A stretch of DNA of 64,000 bases from the NCBI RefSeq assembly GCF_003185915.1, contig NZ_QHLZ01000003.1, positions 234,489-298,488 on the forward strand, written 5' to 3'. The number at the start of each line of letters is the position of its first letter. Positions within the stretch are counted from its first letter, which is position 1. The stretch comes from Arthrobacter psychrochitiniphilus. GTDB taxonomy: Bacteria > Actinomycetota > Actinomycetes > Actinomycetales > Micrococcaceae. Under the pieces are notes generated by a model. It made no database searches, was not told where the DNA came from, and saw only the letters and a list, made by a program, of their open reading frames with translations. A program made the position numbers and the translations under genes. Below are positions 46,772-55,969 of this stretch, piece after piece.

Positions 46772-48337
46772 ATGCTCAGCGCCCACACAGCCGCCTCCGT
46801 CCGCGCCGCCGAGCAGCCGTTTCTAGAGGCAGGGTGCGGAGCTGCGCTGATGCGCCAGGCAGCACATGGGCTCGCCATGGGCGTGGTGGCAATGCTGCGG
46901 GCACGCGGACGCGGTGTTTATGGGGCCCGGGCCGTATTGCTGATTGGCTCGGGTAACAATGGCGGCGACGCCCTCTATGCGGGTGCCTTGCTGGCGGCCC
47001 GCGGTGTACGCACGGCGGCGTTGCTCGCCGGTGCGCGGACCCATCCGGAGGCACTAACTGCTTTTCTCGGCGCAGGAGGACGTTGTATTGCGGAAGTGGA
47101 CGCGGCCCAACCGGCACTGTGGGCCGAAGTCAGTGCGGCCGATGTGGTGGTTGACGGGTTGCTGGGCACCGGTGGGAGAGGTGGGCTCCGTGGTGCAGCA
47201 GCCGGGATTGTGGCAAGACTGCAAGAGTTGGAAGGCTCCGCCCGGCCTGCAGTGGTGGCCTGCGATCTGCCCAGCGGCGTGGACGCCACCACAGGGGCCG
47301 TTCATGGGCCCGTGCTGCGGGCGGACCTGACCATTACTTTTGGCGCCCACAAGGCCGGGCTGCTAAGTGCCCCGGGTGAACAATTCGCCGGCACCGTAAA
47401 GCTCATTGACCTAGGGATCACGGAGGCGCTGGCAGACGCGGCACTGTTCCGGCTAGAGATTTCAGAGCTGGCCGCCATGCTGCCACAGCCCAAGAGTGCC
47501 GATCACAAATACACCCGAGGTGTGGCCGGGATTGTGGCCGGATCAAGCCAATATCCCGGGGCCGGATTGCTGGCGGTGGCGGCGGCTTCGGCCTGTGGGC
47601 CCGGCATGGTGCGTTATCTGGGACCGGCCGCGGTTGCCGCCGCCGTCCATCTGCGTAATCCCGAAGTGGTATGTTCGGATGCTTCGCCGGGGGAAGCACG
47701 GGTGCAGGCCTGGCTGGTGGGGCCAGGGATCAACGGCGATGACGCACAGCGTGAGCGGGCGCTCAGCGCCATCGCCTCGGGGCTGCCCACTGTGGTGGAC
47801 GCCGGTGCGCTGGCGCTGGTGAACCCCGCGCAGGGAACTGAGAACGCGCACTTGATACTCACCCCGCATGCGGGTGAACTGGCAGAAATCCTGGCCCGGG
47901 CCAATCTGGACCTGGACCGCACCCAGATAGAGGCGGAGCCGCTTACTGCGGCACGCCGGGCAGCTGAAGTGTTCGGCGCTGTGGTCTTGTTGAAAGGGCC
48001 CACCACGCTCATCGCAGCGCCTGACGGGCTGGTGTTCACTGCGGCCAACGGTTCGGCCCGGCTTGCTACGGCCGGTAGCGGAGACACCCTTGCCGGGATC
48101 ATCGTGGCACTGCTGGCCATGCTGGTTCAGGCCCCAGCTATTCGAACCCTGGACATTCCTGCCACAGAAGGCCCGCGCATTGCGGCTGAGCCCCGTGAAC
48201 TTGCCCGTATTGCGGCGCTCGCAGCCGCGCTTCACGGCGAGCTGGCAAGCCTGAACCCCACTGCTCCTCTCAATGCCGGAGAGCTGGCGCAGCGAATCCC
48301 CTCCGTTTGGGCACAGTTGTGCCATAAAGGCTCTTAG
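46772..48337 (+). CDS. nnr: Bifunctional NAD(P)HX epimerase / dehydratase
   Basis: Nnr repairs hydrated NADH/NADPH. The 521-aa product fuses an N-terminal YjeF epimerase domain (GSGNNGGDALYAG at residues 59-71; ACDLPSGVDATTG) with a C-terminal ADP-dependent dehydratase domain of the ribokinase type. The latter runs from about residue 248 (RGVAGIVAGSSQYPGAG), with LTPHAGEL and GSGDTLAG at 435-442. ATG 46772, one base after acpS, is chosen over a start inside acpS. The acpS-nnr order, often followed by alr/tsaE, is common in bacteria; here alr-tsaE lie about 10 kb away. Confidence 0.94.
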   Translation: MLSAHTAASVRAAEQPFLEAGCGAALMRQAAHGLAMGVVAMLRARGRGVYGARAVLLIGSGNNGGDALYAGALLAARGVRTAALLAGARTHPEALTAFLGAGGRCIAEVDAAQPALWAEVSAADVVVDGLLGTGGRGGLRGAAAGIVARLQELEGSARPAVVACDLPSGVDATTGAVHGPVLRADLTITFGAHKAGLLSAPGEQFAGTVKLIDLGITEALADAALFRLEISELAAMLPQPKSADHKYTRGVAGIVAGSSQYPGAGLLAVAAASACGPGMVRYLGPAAVAAAVHLRNPEVVCSDASPGEARVQAWLVGPGINGDDAQRERALSAIASGLPTVVDAGALALVNPAQGTENAHLILTPHAGELAEILARANLDLDRTQIEAEPLTAARRAAEVFGAVVLLKGPTTLIAAPDGLVFTAANGSARLATAGSGDTLAGIIVALLAMLVQAPAIRTLDIPATEGPRIAAEPRELARIAALAAALHGELASLNPTAPLNAGELAQRIPSVWAQLCHKGS

Positions 48338-48364
48338 TTGACCCCCACGTTTCGAAGGAGAACC

Positions 48365-50390
48365 ATGGAAATTTGGCCGGGCCTGGCTCACCCGTTGGGT
48401 GCCCATGCGGACGCGGAAGGCACAAACTTTGCCTTGTTCAGCGAGGGTGCACAGGTGGTGACACTGTGCTTATTCAACTCGGACGGCACACGGACCACGC
48501 TGGAACTGACGGAAACAGACTGGTATGTGTGGCATGGCTACGTGCCCGGCGTAGTCTCCGGCCAGCACTATGGCTACCGTGTTGACGGCCCCTGGGGCCC
48601 GGCTAACGGCTTGCGTTTCAACGCCGCCAAACTCCTGTTGGACCCCTACGCCCGGGGGATAGCCGGCGGCATTGATTGGGGTCAAGAAGTCTTCGGCTAT
48701 CAACTCGGGGAACCGCAAAGACGAAATGATGAGGATTCGGCAGCCCACACGTTATGCAGCGTGGTGGTGGACGATTCTTTTGACTGGAGCTACCCGGACG
48801 GCAGTACTGATAGGAGCCCGGGAACCCCGTACCACGAGACGGTCATTTACGAGGCCCACGTCAAGGGGCTCACCGCGCTGCACCCCGATGTTCCTGAGCA
48901 CCAGCGTGGACGTTACGCGGGGGTGGCTCACCCCTCCGTGGCGGCCCACCTGAAAAGGGTGGGTGTGAGTGCCGTCGAACTCATGCCGGTGCACCAATTT
49001 GTGCAGGATGAGCGGCTGCTGGGCCAAGGCTTGCGCAACTATTGGGGCTACAACACGCTTGGTTTCTTCGCCCCACACAACGAATACGCCACCAGTGCCG
49101 ACCCGTGCGAACAAGTGCGCGAGTTCAAGTCCATGGTCAAGGAACTGCACCGCAACGGCCTGGAAGTCATCCTCGATGTTGTGTACAACCACACTGCGGA
49201 GGGTAACCATCTGGGCCCCACATTGTCCTTCCGTGGCATTGACAATGATGCTTACTACCGGCTGATGGAAGGGGACAAGGAGCATTACCTGGACTACACG
49301 GGGACGGGAAATTCGCTCAATGTCCGCTCTCCCCACTCACTCCAACTCATCATGGATTCGTTGCGGTATTGGGTTACTGAAATGCATGTTGACGGGTTCC
49401 GTTTTGACCTTGCCGCCACCTTGGCCCGGGAATTTTATGATGTAGACAAACTCTCCTCATTCTTTGAGATGGTCCAGCAGGATCCTGTCATTTCGCGTGT
49501 GAAACTCATTGCTGAGCCGTGGGATCTTGGCCCCGGCGGGTACCAGGTGGGCAACTTCCCGCCACAATGGAGTGAGTGGAACGGCAAATTCCGGGCGCAG
49601 CCCCGTGGCCTCCATCAACTTCGTCACGGCCCATGACGGCTTCACCCTGGCCGATCTGGTCAGCTACAACGACAAACACAACGACGCCAACGGAGAAGAG
49701 AACCATGACGGCGAATCCGATAACCGTTCCTGGAACCACGGGGCGGAGGGCCCCACCAGCGATCCCGCCGTGCTGGCGCTCCGGGCACGGACACAGAGGA
49801 ACTTTCTGACCACGTTGCTGCTCTCCCAAGGCGTGCCCATGATCGCGCACGGCGATGAGCTGGGCCGGACCCAGAACGGGAACAACAACGCCTACGCCCA
49901 GGACTCGGCGCTTTCTTGGATCAATTGGGACCAGGCCGATGCCGAGTTGATTGACTTTGTCTCCCGGCTGGCAAGGATACGGCAAGCGCACCCCGTGTTC
50001 CGGCGTCGCCGGTTCTTTGATGGGCGCCCTGTGGAACGTGGGGACGACGGCGCACTGCCGGACATTGTGTGGTTGCGCCCCGACGCAGCAGCCATGGCGC
50101 CTGCGGATTGGGACAGCGGATTCGGCCACAGCATTGGGGTTTTCCTCAACGGTGGCGGCATCCCGGACTGCGATGCCCGGGGCCAACCCGTAGTTGATGA
50201 CTGCTTCTTGATGCTGTTCAACGGCGGTGATGACGCGGTGGAGTTCACCCTCCCGGATCAGGGCTACGCCATGCACTGGATAGTGGAAATCCATACGGAT
50301 GGGGTGGTGGGGCACCAACTTTCGGCGGGCGCCGTCGTTCTTGTCACCGGTCGCTCGGTGCTGGTACTGCGCGCCCCGGATCGGGACTAG
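48365..50390 (+). pseudogene. glgX: Glycogen debranching enzyme, disrupted
   Basis: GlgX removes alpha-1,6 branches from glycogen limit dextrins. The first part, from ATG 48365 (SD AAGGAG), encodes the carbohydrate-binding N-terminus and most of the GH13 barrel, including the nucleophile region DGFRFDLA and the acid/base LIAEPWD. It reads into a stop at 49636. The rest continues in another frame from about 49592 (SGRSPVASINFVTAHDGFTL) to TAG 50390. At the junction, about 30 residues expected between WNGKF and SGR are missing, so a deletion (length 2 modulo 3) removed them and broke the frame. TCCGGG at 49590-49595 marks the join. An assembly error is possible but a simple indel would not explain the missing residues. 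Confidence 0.88.
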
Positions 50391-50427
50391 ATGCAGATCA
50401 CATCCAAGGCGTGGCAAGATTGCTGGT

Positions 50428-51465
50428 ATGACTTATCACGCCGAGGAAAACCGTTATGAATCCATGCCCTACCGCCGAGTTGGGCGCAGTGGGCTGAAAT
50501 TGCCCGCCATCTCCTTGGGCCTGTGGCACAATTTTGGCGACGACAAGCCGTTCCAGGAGCAGCGCGATATCCTGCGCCGCGCCTTTGACCTGGGTGTCAA
50601 CCACTTTGACCTGGCCAACAACTATGGTCCGCCAGCGGGCAGTGCCGAGACGAACTTTGGCCGCCACCTGAAGGAGGGCCTGGGCGCGTACCGCGACGAA
50701 TTGGTCATCTCCACCAAGGCCGGCTATCTCATGTGGCCGGGCCCGTACGGGGAATGGGGCTCACGCAAGTCCCTGCTCTCCAGCCTGGATCAGTCGCTCT
50801 CGCGGATGGGCCTTGACTACGTGGACATCTTCTACAGCCACCGCCCCGACCCGGACACCCCCATGGAAGAAACCATGGGCGCCCTTGATTACGCCGTGCG
50901 TTCGGGCAAGGCACTGTATGCAGGCATTTCGTCTTACACCCCGGCGCAGACTCTCGAAGCTGCCCGGATCCTGAAGGAAATGGGCACCCCGCTGCTCATT
51001 CACCAGCCCTCCTACTCGATGCTGAACCGTTGGACGGAGAACGGCGAGCCGAACCTCTATGAAGCGCTCGAGTCCGTGGGGGCCGGCTCCATTGCCTTCT
51101 CGCCTCTGGCCCAGGGCATGTTGACGGATAGGTACCTCCTGGGTGTGCCGGCAGATTCACGCGCCGCCAAGGAGCACTTCCTCTCTCACAATGACCTGAC
51201 GGAAGAAAAAATGTCCAGAGTGCGCGGACTCAATGATATTGCTGCCGGGCGGGATCAGTCGCTGGCGCAGATGGCCATTGCCTGGATTCTGCGCGAACAA
51301 AGCAAGGGCAGTTCGGTCACCTCGGCGCTGGTGGGCGCTTCCAGTGTCAAGCAGTTGGAAAACACCGTTGCCGCCGTTAACAACCTTGACTTCACTGACG
51401 AGGAGCTGGCAGCGATCGATGAGTTCGCCGTCGAATCTGATATCAACAGGTGGGCGCAGAAGTAG
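50428..51465 (+). CDS. Aldo/keto reductase, YghZ (L-glyceraldehyde-3-phosphate reductase)-like
   Basis: This NADPH-dependent reductase family member is 345 aa with a TIM-barrel layout. The start MTYHAEENRYESMPYRRVGRSG and GLWHNFGDDKPF resemble E. coli YghZ. Catalytic residues are visible: Asp and Tyr in HFDLANNYGPP, Lys in VISTKAGY, and His in IFYSHRPD. The C-terminal cofactor loop VGASSVKQLENTV follows the pattern. ATG 50428 is chosen over an upstream in-frame start at 50299 that lies inside glgX. The likely role is detoxification of reactive aldehydes such as methylglyoxal or L-GAP; the true substrate is unproven. Confidence 0.92.
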   Translation: MTYHAEENRYESMPYRRVGRSGLKLPAISLGLWHNFGDDKPFQEQRDILRRAFDLGVNHFDLANNYGPPAGSAETNFGRHLKEGLGAYRDELVISTKAGYLMWPGPYGEWGSRKSLLSSLDQSLSRMGLDYVDIFYSHRPDPDTPMEETMGALDYAVRSGKALYAGISSYTPAQTLEAARILKEMGTPLLIHQPSYSMLNRWTENGEPNLYEALESVGAGSIAFSPLAQGMLTDRYLLGVPADSRAAKEHFLSHNDLTEEKMSRVRGLNDIAAGRDQSLAQMAIAWILREQSKGSSVTSALVGASSVKQLENTVAAVNNLDFTDEELAAIDEFAVESDINRWAQK

Positions 51466-51521
51466 CAAAATCAGCACGCTTTCCTGGCGAAGGCATGCTT
51501 GTGTGACAAATCAACGAGACA

Positions 51522-51555
51522 TTGTTGCCCCGAGGGAACAAAATCGGGGCAACAA
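51522..51555. repeat. Inverted repeat between the reductase gene and ino1
   Basis: Perfect 12-bp arms TTGTTGCCCCGA and TCGGGGCAACAA flank a 10-nt loop. There is no U-tract, so it is a weak terminator candidate or a DNA site. A -10 candidate TAGTAT lies just downstream at 51564-51569. Confidence 0.6.
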
Positions 51556-51709
51556 GTGTTGACTAGTATGGTTAAGGGCGCCGTTGGGGCGCCAGGTCCG
51601 GTCGAAACAGCCGTGCGTCGTGTCTTTATGTCAACCGTGAAGACGTGCGTCGACCCCTCACCGCAAGAAGTGACAGCCGGGCCCGTTTGAGTTTTTATGA
51701 AGGAGTTCC

Positions 51710-52789
51710 GTGTCCAATCATCCTATTCGGGTTGCCATCGTAGGCGTCGGCAACTGTGCCGCGTCCTTGGTGCAGGGTGTCCAGTACTACCAGAACGCTG
51801 ATGCCAGCGTGAAGGTTCCGGGCCTGATGCACGTTGAGTTCGGCCAGTACCACGTCAATGACGTGCATTTCGTGGCAGCATTTGACGTTGACAGCAAAAA
51901 AGTCGGTCTGGATCTCTCTGAGGCCATTGGTGCCAGTGAGAACAACACCATCAAGATTGCCGATGTCCCCCACCTGGACGTTCCTGTCCTGCGCGGGACC
52001 ACTCTTGATGGTCTGGGTAAGTACTACCGCGAAACGATCGTTGAATCTGACGCCGAAGCGGTTGACGTGGTGGCCGAGCTGAAGGCCTCCAAGGTTGACG
52101 TTTTGGTTTGCTACTTGCCGGTTGGCTCTGATGCTGCCGCCAAATTTTATGCACAGTGCGCCATTGACGCTGGCGTAGCTTTTGTCAATGCCCTGCCCGT
52201 GTTCATTGCAGGTACCAAGGAGTGGGCCGACAAGTTCACTGCAGCCGGTGTGCCGATTGTTGGCGATGACATCAAGTCCCAGATTGGTGCAACCATCACG
52301 CACCGTGTCATGGCTAAGCTCTTCGAAGACCGCGGCGTGGTTCTGGACCGCACCTACCAGCTCAACGTTGGCGGCAACATGGACTTCAAGAACATGCTTG
52401 AGCGTGAGCGCCTTGAGTCCAAGAAGATCTCCAAGACCCAAGCTGTCACCTCCAACACCTCGGCTGTGCTCAGTGAAGACGACGTCCACATTGGGCCGTC
52501 GGACTACGTAGCGTGGCTCGATGACCGCAAGTGGGCTTTTGTCCGTCTCGAAGGCCGCAACTTCGGTGACGCCCCGGTTTCCCTGGAGTACAAGCTTGAA
52601 GTGTGGGACTCTCCCAACTCGGCCGGTGTCATCATCGACGCTATCCGTGCAGCCAAGATCGCTCTGGACCGCGGCATTGGCGGACCGATCCTCTCGGCTT
52701 CGAGCTACTTCATGAAGTCCCCGCCGGAGCAGTACGCCGACGACATCGCCCACGAAAAGGTAGAAGCCTTCATCCGAGGCGAAATCTAG
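51710..52789 (+). CDS. ino1: Inositol-3-phosphate synthase
   Basis: The enzyme converts glucose-6-phosphate to inositol-3-phosphate, feeding mycothiol and phosphatidylinositol. The 359-aa product is the short actinobacterial form, with the NAD-binding [20 protein letters not shown] near the N-terminus, [12 protein letters not shown], and [15 protein letters not shown] 51710 has AAGGAG upstream. mshA, the next mycothiol step, is 3 kb downstream on the other strand. Confidence 0.96.
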   Translation: MSNHPIRVAIVGVGNCAASLVQGVQYYQNADASVKVPGLMHVEFGQYHVNDVHFVAAFDVDSKKVGLDLSEAIGASENNTIKIADVPHLDVPVLRGTTLDGLGKYYRETIVESDAEAVDVVAELKASKVDVLVCYLPVGSDAAAKFYAQCAIDAGVAFVNALPVFIAGTKEWADKFTAAGVPIVGDDIKSQIGATITHRVMAKLFEDRGVVLDRTYQLNVGGNMDFKNMLERERLESKKISKTQAVTSNTSAVLSEDDVHIGPSDYVAWLDDRKWAFVRLEGRNFGDAPVSLEYKLEVWDSPNSAGVIIDAIRAAKIALDRGIGGPILSASSYFMKSPPEQYADDIAHEKVEAFIRGEI

Positions 52790-52799
52790 CCCCACTACC

Positions 52800-52850
52800 G
52801 ACGCTATCTCACCTTTGGTGTGTTTTTTCTAGACGCTATCCCACCAATAG
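52800..52850 (+). repeat. Left cluster of the GACGCTATCCCACC repeat
   Basis: Two copies in the same orientation: GACGCTATCTCACC at 52800-52813 and GACGCTATCCCACCAATAG at 52832-52850. They begin 11 bp after the ino1 stop and mark the left edge of the endonuclease-gene segment. Confidence 0.85.
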
Positions 52851-52856
52851 TTGGAT

Positions 52857-52897
52857 AAAACAGAACGCTCTCTCATTGTGAGGGGGCGTTCTGTTTT
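52857..52897. terminator. Bidirectional terminator between ino1 and the endonuclease-like gene
   Basis: A 15-bp stem CAGAACGCTCTCTCA/TGAGGGGGCGTTCTG with two G-U pairs is flanked by AAAA and TTTT, so it works on both strands. The left arm contains ACGCTCTCTCA, a degenerate form of the neighbouring repeat core. Confidence 0.88.
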
Positions 52898-52930
52898 GGG
52901 ATCAGCTCAGGGTATCTGTATGCCGCGTAG

Positions 52931-53890
52931 CTAGGCTTTGCGCTGGCCCGAGGAAAATCCGGATTCGATGGAGGGGTCAGTCCAAGCGGTCCGCAAAGCA
53001 CGCTTGATAAGGAGCGTTGCGGATTCAAACCCATCGGCCACATCCTCCTGTGTGAACACCAGGACTGTCCAACCAGCGTCTCTGAAAGCTCTGTCCCGCC
53101 GCCTGTCGCTGTGGCGCTGGACCTCATCAAGGTGATGGGCGCCGTCGTACTGTAAGGCAATGCGACGATCACGATAGCCGGCATCGGCAGAGGGTGCGTC
53201 ATCGCGGTCCCAGAGCTTGATCTGCAGATCGGGTTCGGGCAGTCCGGCGTTGATCATGGCCAACCGCAAAAGTGTTTCAGGGCCGGAATCGGAGCCCACC
53301 CGCACCAGCTCGAGTGCATCCCTTGCACGGACAATTCCTTGCAAGTTTCGGTGCCTATCAAGTATGGCCCGCAAGGATGCAAGGGTGGCGTAGGGCTCCT
53401 CACGGTCCTCAAATATGGCTCGGGGAATGCGCACGAGCTGGTCGCCCATGCACACTAAATCCGCTAGCGAGAGCACCCGTGCCATGTCCAGCCAAGTGCG
53501 GGCTCGGGTGCTAAGGCGCAGTTCTCCGTCTAGCTCGGTTTCGTCAGGAAATGCCGTCATCTTGTGTGCATTGATGCCCCTGCGCCGAACCCCTGAAGTA
53601 TGCCGTGGGCGGCTGATGTGCAGGTCGTTGGAGTCGCCAAGCCAGGGCGGCAAGATGAGCTGGTGCAACCGTGCCGCCGTCGAATGGGAGATCCATGCGC
53701 CTGGCGAGGCTGCGCACAGGGCCCGTGCCGCTTCCTTCAACTCGAAATTCCAGCCGAATGGACGGTAGATGCCGTAACTGACGCCTTCCACTTCCTTGCC
53801 GCGCAGCCGCTGCCGGGGCAGACCTCGGGACTGCGCCTCACCGACAGTGAATGGGCGCTCAGGGATGAGGGGTGCTGGTTGAGGCTCCAT
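52931..53890 (-). CDS. AbiEi-like/DUF559 protein with VSR-type endonuclease fold
   Basis: The 319-aa product has two parts. Residues about 12-45 (PFTVGEAQSRGLPRQRLRGK..GIYR) look like the winged-helix segment of AbiEi-type proteins. The C-terminus, about 200-305, fits the VSR/DUF559 PD-(D/E)XK fold: a helix with PETLLRLAMINAG (Glu205), then ADAGYRDRRIALQYDGAHH (Asp236, Gln247-Tyr-Asp249, His252) and a basic helix DRRRDRAFRDAGWTVLVFT. Gln in place of the usual Glu before YDG appears in actinobacterial members I recall. It would nick or cut DNA if active; no partner methylase is present. The gene is flanked by oppositely oriented copies of one repeat. Its role is unknown. Confidence 0.85.
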   Translation of the reverse strand: MEPQPAPLIPERPFTVGEAQSRGLPRQRLRGKEVEGVSYGIYRPFGWNFELKEAARALCAASPGAWISHSTAARLHQLILPPWLGDSNDLHISRPRHTSGVRRRGINAHKMTAFPDETELDGELRLSTRARTWLDMARVLSLADLVCMGDQLVRIPRAIFEDREEPYATLASLRAILDRHRNLQGIVRARDALELVRVGSDSGPETLLRLAMINAGLPEPDLQIKLWDRDDAPSADAGYRDRRIALQYDGAHHLDEVQRHSDRRRDRAFRDAGWTVLVFTQEDVADGFESATLLIKRALRTAWTDPSIESGFSSGQRKA

Positions 53891-53929
53891 GAATATATTG
53901 TGGTCTTGAAACGGAACCTGCGTGCAAAG

Positions 53930-53938
53930 TTATCCACA
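53930..53938 (+). other. Consensus DnaA box beside the repeat
   Basis: TTATCCACA, a perfect DnaA box, sits 40 bp upstream of the endonuclease-like gene and directly abuts the hairpin repeat. One such 9-mer is not unexpected by chance in 64 kb. Confidence 0.4.
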
Positions 53939-54061
53939 GGCGCTCTCCCACTTCTGGTTGGCGAGTAAAAGATGCCAAACAGAAGTGGGAGAGCGTCCCG
54001 CTAAAACCACCCATTGGTGGGAGAGCGTCCAGGAGAAATGCACCATTGGTGGGATAGCGTC
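53939..54061. repeat. Right cluster of the GACGCT(A/C)TCCCAC repeat, with hairpin
   Basis: Four copies. One is in the left-cluster orientation (GGCGCTCTCCCACTTCTG at 53939-53956) and pairs with an opposite copy (53979-53998) to form a hairpin with 22-nt arms (53941-53962 with 53974-53995, one mismatch, 11-nt loop). Two more opposite copies follow: CATTGGTGGGAGAGCGTC at 54012-54029 and CATTGGTGGGATAGCGTC at 54044-54061. The last ends 14 bp before the stop of the alpha-glucosidase frame. Confidence 0.88.
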
Positions 54062-54074
54062 GGTGGGTGGAGGG

Positions 54075-55806
54075 TTAGGGGGCGAGCCATAGGGTGGTTT
54101 CTGCCGGGATTATTCCCGCCGAAATTCCCGCGCCAGTAGCACCTTCATCCGCTACTACCGACTCGCCGGAACTGATCGCAACCCTGGCAGGCTCGACGCC
54201 GGGCGGCAACACTGCGGGCACCGAGGCAAAGTTGGTGAGCACCTCCCAGCCGTTGGGCCGGCGGTAGTGCACCACCCTCTGACTCGGGTGCGCTGAGCCA
54301 TTCCAGGATCTCCTCGCACTGCAGCTCGCGCCGCAACTTCAGCGCGGCACGGTACATTTCCAGCGTGGAACCCGGCACACCGTCTTGGACGCTGGCTGCT
54401 AGCGCGCCGAACCCGGCCGGCTGTGGCAGCCACGGCGTGCCGCCGAAACCGAAGTTTTCCCCGGTGGGCGTCCACGGCAGCGGCACACGGCAACCGTCGC
54501 GACCCTTGACCTGGTGGCCCGTACGGAACCAAGTGGGGTCTTGCAACGAGTCATGCGGCAGGTCCGCCACCTCGAACAGTCCCAGTTCCTCACCCTGATA
54601 CAGGTAGGCGGAGCCGGGCAGCCCCAGCATGAACAGCGTCGCGGCCCTGGCCCGGCGCAAACCGCGCGCCTGATCAGTAACGGGAGTGACGCCGTCGGCC
54701 ATCAACCACGATTCCAGATCCGCCAGCGTGCTCTCATCCGGCAGGGCGTAGCGGGAAGCATGGCGGATGACGTCGTGGTTGGAGAACACCCAGGTGGAGG
54801 AGGCGCCGGAGGCCGCAGCCTCAACGAGGCACTTCTGCGCAATGGCACGGAATTCAACACCGTCGAAGTGCGCCTGCAGAAGGTCAAAGTTGAACGCCTG
54901 GCCCAACTCGGTAGGGCGCGCATACTTCAGGCGACGCTCCGTGAACGGGACCCAGGCCTCGGCCACGGCGGCCTTGGGCGGAGTGTATTCGTTGAGTACT
55001 GTGCGCCAGCCTTCGAAGATTTCATGCACGGCGTCGCGGTCAAAGAGCGGATCAGAGCCGTCACTGACAAGGATTTCCAGCTCCGGTTTGGACCGTAACG
55101 GCAGTGACATATCCTTCGCCAGCCCGTGCGCCACGTCCACACGGAAGCCGTCCACGCCCCGGTCCGCCCAGAAACGCAAGGTGGTGTGGAAGTCCTCACG
55201 CACCTCCGGGTGGTCCCAGTTGAAATCGGGCTGCTCGGTGGCGAACAAGTGCAGGTACCACTGGCCCAGCTGGCCGGCATTGGGGCCGGCGGCCTCCACC
55301 ACACGGGTCCACGCGGGCCCGCCAAAGTGGGAAGGCCAGTCTGACGGCGGCAACTCACCGTTCTCTCCCAACCCGTCAAAGAACTGGTAGCGGGCGCGCT
55401 CTGGCGAGCCCGGCGCTGCGGCGAGGGCGGCTTTGAACCATTCGTGATGGTTGGAGGAATGGTTGGGGACCACATCTACTATGACCTTAATATTCGCGGC
55501 ATGGGCCGCTGAGACCATGGCATCAAAGTCATCCAAGGAGCCGAGCCGGGGATCGACGTTGCGGTAATCATCAACGTCATAGCCGCCATCGGCCAAGGCG
55601 GAGGGATAGAACGGGCTGAGCCAGATCGCGTCAATGCCCAATGCCGAAAGGTAGCCCATACGGGCGGTGACACCGGGCAGATCACCCATGCCGTCACCGT
55701 TGGCATCAGCGAAGCTGCGCGGATAAATTTGGTACACCGCGGCTTGGCGCCACCAGTTGGCATCGGGGCTGAAGGGGGCGGCATCGGGTGAATTGGGAAA
55801 AGTCAT
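54075..55806 (-). pseudogene. GH13 alpha-glucosidase, frameshifted near the C-terminus
   Basis: This enzyme class hydrolyses terminal alpha-glucosidic bonds of maltodextrins or isomaltose. From ATG 55806 the frame encodes DANWWRQAAVYQIYPRSFADANGDG, VDVVPNHSSNHHEWF, the nucleophile region DGFRVDVAH, the acid/base AEAWVP, and FSNHDVIRH. After ...EWLSAPESE the original frame runs into unrelated residues and stops at 54145. The expected C-terminal beta-domain (VHYRRPNGWEVLTNFASVP.., ending at TAA 54075) continues in another frame. Removing one base from the CCC run at 54275-54277 (GGG on the coding strand) restores a single frame. The catalytic barrel is intact, so partial activity is conceivable. 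A sequencing error in the run is possible. Confidence 0.82.
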
Positions 55807-55969
55807 TATTTGATGGATCCTCTCATGACGGACGGAGATGTCCCAGCGCTGGGAGAAAACGCAGATCAACAGCAACGGTGCCATATCCATGAGGGAGGAG
55901 GCAAAGGCTGGTGTGCTCCAAACCCCGAAGCTGCGGGAGGGTTGGGATGAGAGAGGTGTGAGGGGGAAG

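Noticed and set aside
47171-47184. GGTGGGAGAGGTG inside nnr as another repeat copy
   Set aside because: It lacks the AGCGTC end and lies in conserved coding sequence, so it is a chance partial match.
48365-50390. Programmed frameshift in glgX
   Set aside because: About 30 conserved residues are missing at the junction, so recoding alone could not restore the enzyme.
52800-54061. Insertion sequence with a conventional transposase
   Set aside because: The gene shows no DDE, HUH or recombinase motifs, and no target-site duplication could be identified. It is reported instead as a repeat-bounded nuclease-like unit.
52800-54061. CRISPR array
   Set aside because: The repeats are in both orientations, short, and irregularly spaced, without unique spacers of constant length or cas genes.
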